Source: Candidatus Galacturonatibacter soehngenii
Lineage (GTDB): Bacteria > Bacillota > Clostridia > Lachnospirales > Lachnospiraceae
Assembly: GCF_008830185.1 (NCBI RefSeq)
Contig: NZ_WAGX01000005.1
Location: forward strand, 868,001 to 932,000
Length of the DNA stretch: 64,000 nt
Direction of reading: 5' to 3'
Part shown: in pieces, positions 62,961 to 64,000 of the stretch
Position numbering within the stretch: the stretch's first letter is position 1
Layout of the letters: each line of letters opens with the position of its first letter
Position numbers and translations under genes: made by a program
The notes under the pieces: model-generated
What the model was told of the DNA's origin: nothing
What the model saw: the letters and a program-made list of their open reading frames with translations, nothing else
Databases searched by the model: none

Positions 62961-64000
62961 TCATTTTGATAATTTCTTTAACTGATTTAATTCCTCTTTT
63001 GCCGCTGGTAAACTTAACGATTCATAACGATATAAGCTATAACCTAAATAACCTGCATTTTTTGCTGCTTTGTACTGATGATACAAATTAGAGGTACTCC
63101 TGCCCCATCCCATATCGCTTCCCCAAGTAGTCTCTACGGCAGTTCCCACTTTGTATAAGGCCAAACCAGCATACATGGTAGTGTTATTTTTATTTATGGA
63201 AGCCCACTGTTTCATTGTATTTGTAAACATCTTTGTGTAAGTCCCGCTTCTTGTTACATAATCATCTGACCAGTATAGTTGGGGGCATATGTAATCAATA
63301 TATCCTGTAGTAGATAGCCAAGTCTCAACATCACAACCAATTGACTTAGCGTAATCAATATTTCCCGCTGGACTTATACCAAAAATGACATTCGATTTAA
63401 TGGATTTGATTTTCGCATATACTTGCATTACCATCTTATTAACGTTTGCCATCTTTTCTTCTTGGCTGGTATCGTCAGTTGATAGATAGAAATAATCATC
63501 AAAATGAATACCATCTACATCATAATTTAATACAATCTCTTCGACTCCTGACACTATTTTTTTAATAGCACTTGAACTACCAGGATTTACTCGACCACCA
63601 TCTTTTGTTCGATATGGATTAATCCATGCTTGAAACAACAATCCCTTTTTATGTGCCTGCGTAATCATGATTTCAAGAGGGTCATAATCAGGCCCATCTT
63701 CACTTGATGTTATATAGTTTCCCCAGCTATAAAAACGTGAAGGATAAACTGCATCACTAAAAGCTCTTACATGAACAATTACTGTGTTTGCATTTTGTGC
63801 TAATACCTTATCATACATTGCATTAATATTTTTTGTAAAATCGCTCTCATTTTTATCTTTTAATAATCCATAATCTAGGTAAGATATCCATACAGCACGC
63901 ATTTCTTTTGATAGATCTGCCGTATTTTCTTTTGGTATAGTTGCATTACATACCACTTTTTTACCTTTCGAATCATTACTTCGTGCATATACTTGATAAT
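62961..64000 (-). CDS. GHL10/DUF187 glycosyl-hydrolase-like protein (N-terminus outside window)
   Basis: The frame stays open to the window end, so at least 346 residues belong to a longer protein; an internal GTG at 63956 is not a start. The visible part is a (beta/alpha)8-type GHL10 domain: EMRAVWISYLDYG, TVIVHVRAFSDAVYPS, FQAWINPYR, DGIHFDDYFY (likely catalytic acids), FGISPAGN, DYICPQLYWSDDY and YAGLALYKVG. Such proteins are exported and act on cell-wall or capsule-type glycans. It lies upstream of rfbB, so it may be part of the same locus. Confidence 0.85.
   Translation of the reverse strand, partial: YQVYARSNDSKGKKVVCNATIPKENTADLSKEMRAVWISYLDYGLLKDKNESDFTKNINAMYDKVLAQNANTVIVHVRAFSDAVYPSRFYSWGNYITSSEDGPDYDPLEIMITQAHKKGLLFQAWINPYRTKDGGRVNPGSSSAIKKIVSGVEEIVLNYDVDGIHFDDYFYLSTDDTSQEEKMANVNKMVMQVYAKIKSIKSNVIFGISPAGNIDYAKSIGCDVETWLSTTGYIDYICPQLYWSDDYVTRSGTYTKMFTNTMKQWASINKNNTTMYAGLALYKVGTAVETTWGSDMGWGRSTSNLYHQYKAAKNAGYLGYSLYRYESLSLPAAKEELNQLKKLSK

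Noticed and set aside
62961-63956. Complete 331-residue gene starting at 63956
   Set aside because: The frame is open through the window edge and GTG 63956 has no ribosome site, so the gene is partial.

Overview
The window is AT-rich DNA of a low-GC Gram-positive anaerobe, most likely a nitrogen-fixing Clostridia of the Lachnospiraceae type. This rests on strong AGGAGG-type ribosome binding sites, a clostridial NifD with its extra insertion near residues 385-435, nifI1/nifI2 between nifH and nifD, a hybrid cluster protein, sporulation-type enzymes and ISLre2/IS110/IS66 elements. The species assignment is inference. Almost all genes lie on the minus strand, so operons read from high to low coordinates.

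Region 1 (1-9.8 kb) is molybdenum nitrogenase. From the nifH promoter near 7.08 kb the minus strand reads nifH, nifI1, nifI2, nifD, nifK, a 420-bp block of structured repeats, nifE, and nifN, which runs off the window. Just upstream, modA-modB-modC encode the molybdate importer that supplies Mo for FeMo-co. The nifH leader carries an intrinsic terminator whose 5' arm can instead form a hairpin with an ANNGNN hexaloop, the shape recognised by ANTAR antiterminators.

Region 2 (9.8-22.5 kb) is accessory DNA: an IS110-family element with a candidate bridge RNA, a signal peptidase I, an IS66 remnant, a lone AAA-type ATPase, a frameshifted DDE transposase, a 52-residue membrane peptide, an orphan phage tail-fibre-like protein, a polysaccharide deacetylase, a MATE exporter and a complete ISLre2 element with 23-bp inverted repeats and a 9-bp target duplication.

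Region 3 (22.5-34.6 kb) mixes stress and quality-control genes: a DUF421 membrane protein, hcp with a cupin gene and a Crp/Fnr regulator, a CgeB-like glycosyltransferase, lspA, a divergent clpX paralogue, an unknown gene, an IS30-family element inserted in the terminator of htrA, and htrA itself.

Region 4 (34.7-64 kb) is a roughly 29-kb surface-polysaccharide locus read on the minus strand. It has dTDP-sugar genes (rfbB, rfbA, rfbC, with no rfbD in view), an ABC polysaccharide exporter (Wzm/Wzt type), a methyltransferase, many GT2/GT4 glycosyltransferases (several multi-domain), GtrA, an SGNH esterase, a UPF0104-type membrane protein, a sugar-kinase-like protein with a HAD phosphatase, a CotH/VTC/DUF4956 trio, a nucleotidyltransferase, a polyprenyl-phosphate sugar transferase and an LCP ligase. 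Together these could build, decorate, export and attach a phosphate- and possibly O-acyl-modified cell-wall glycan.

Outside the genes, the most striking signals are two families of palindromic repeats. One lies in the nifK-nifE gap and upstream of the MATE gene. The other lies in the nifK-nifE gap and between the two ABC exporter genes. Both vary between copies in ways that preserve base pairing.
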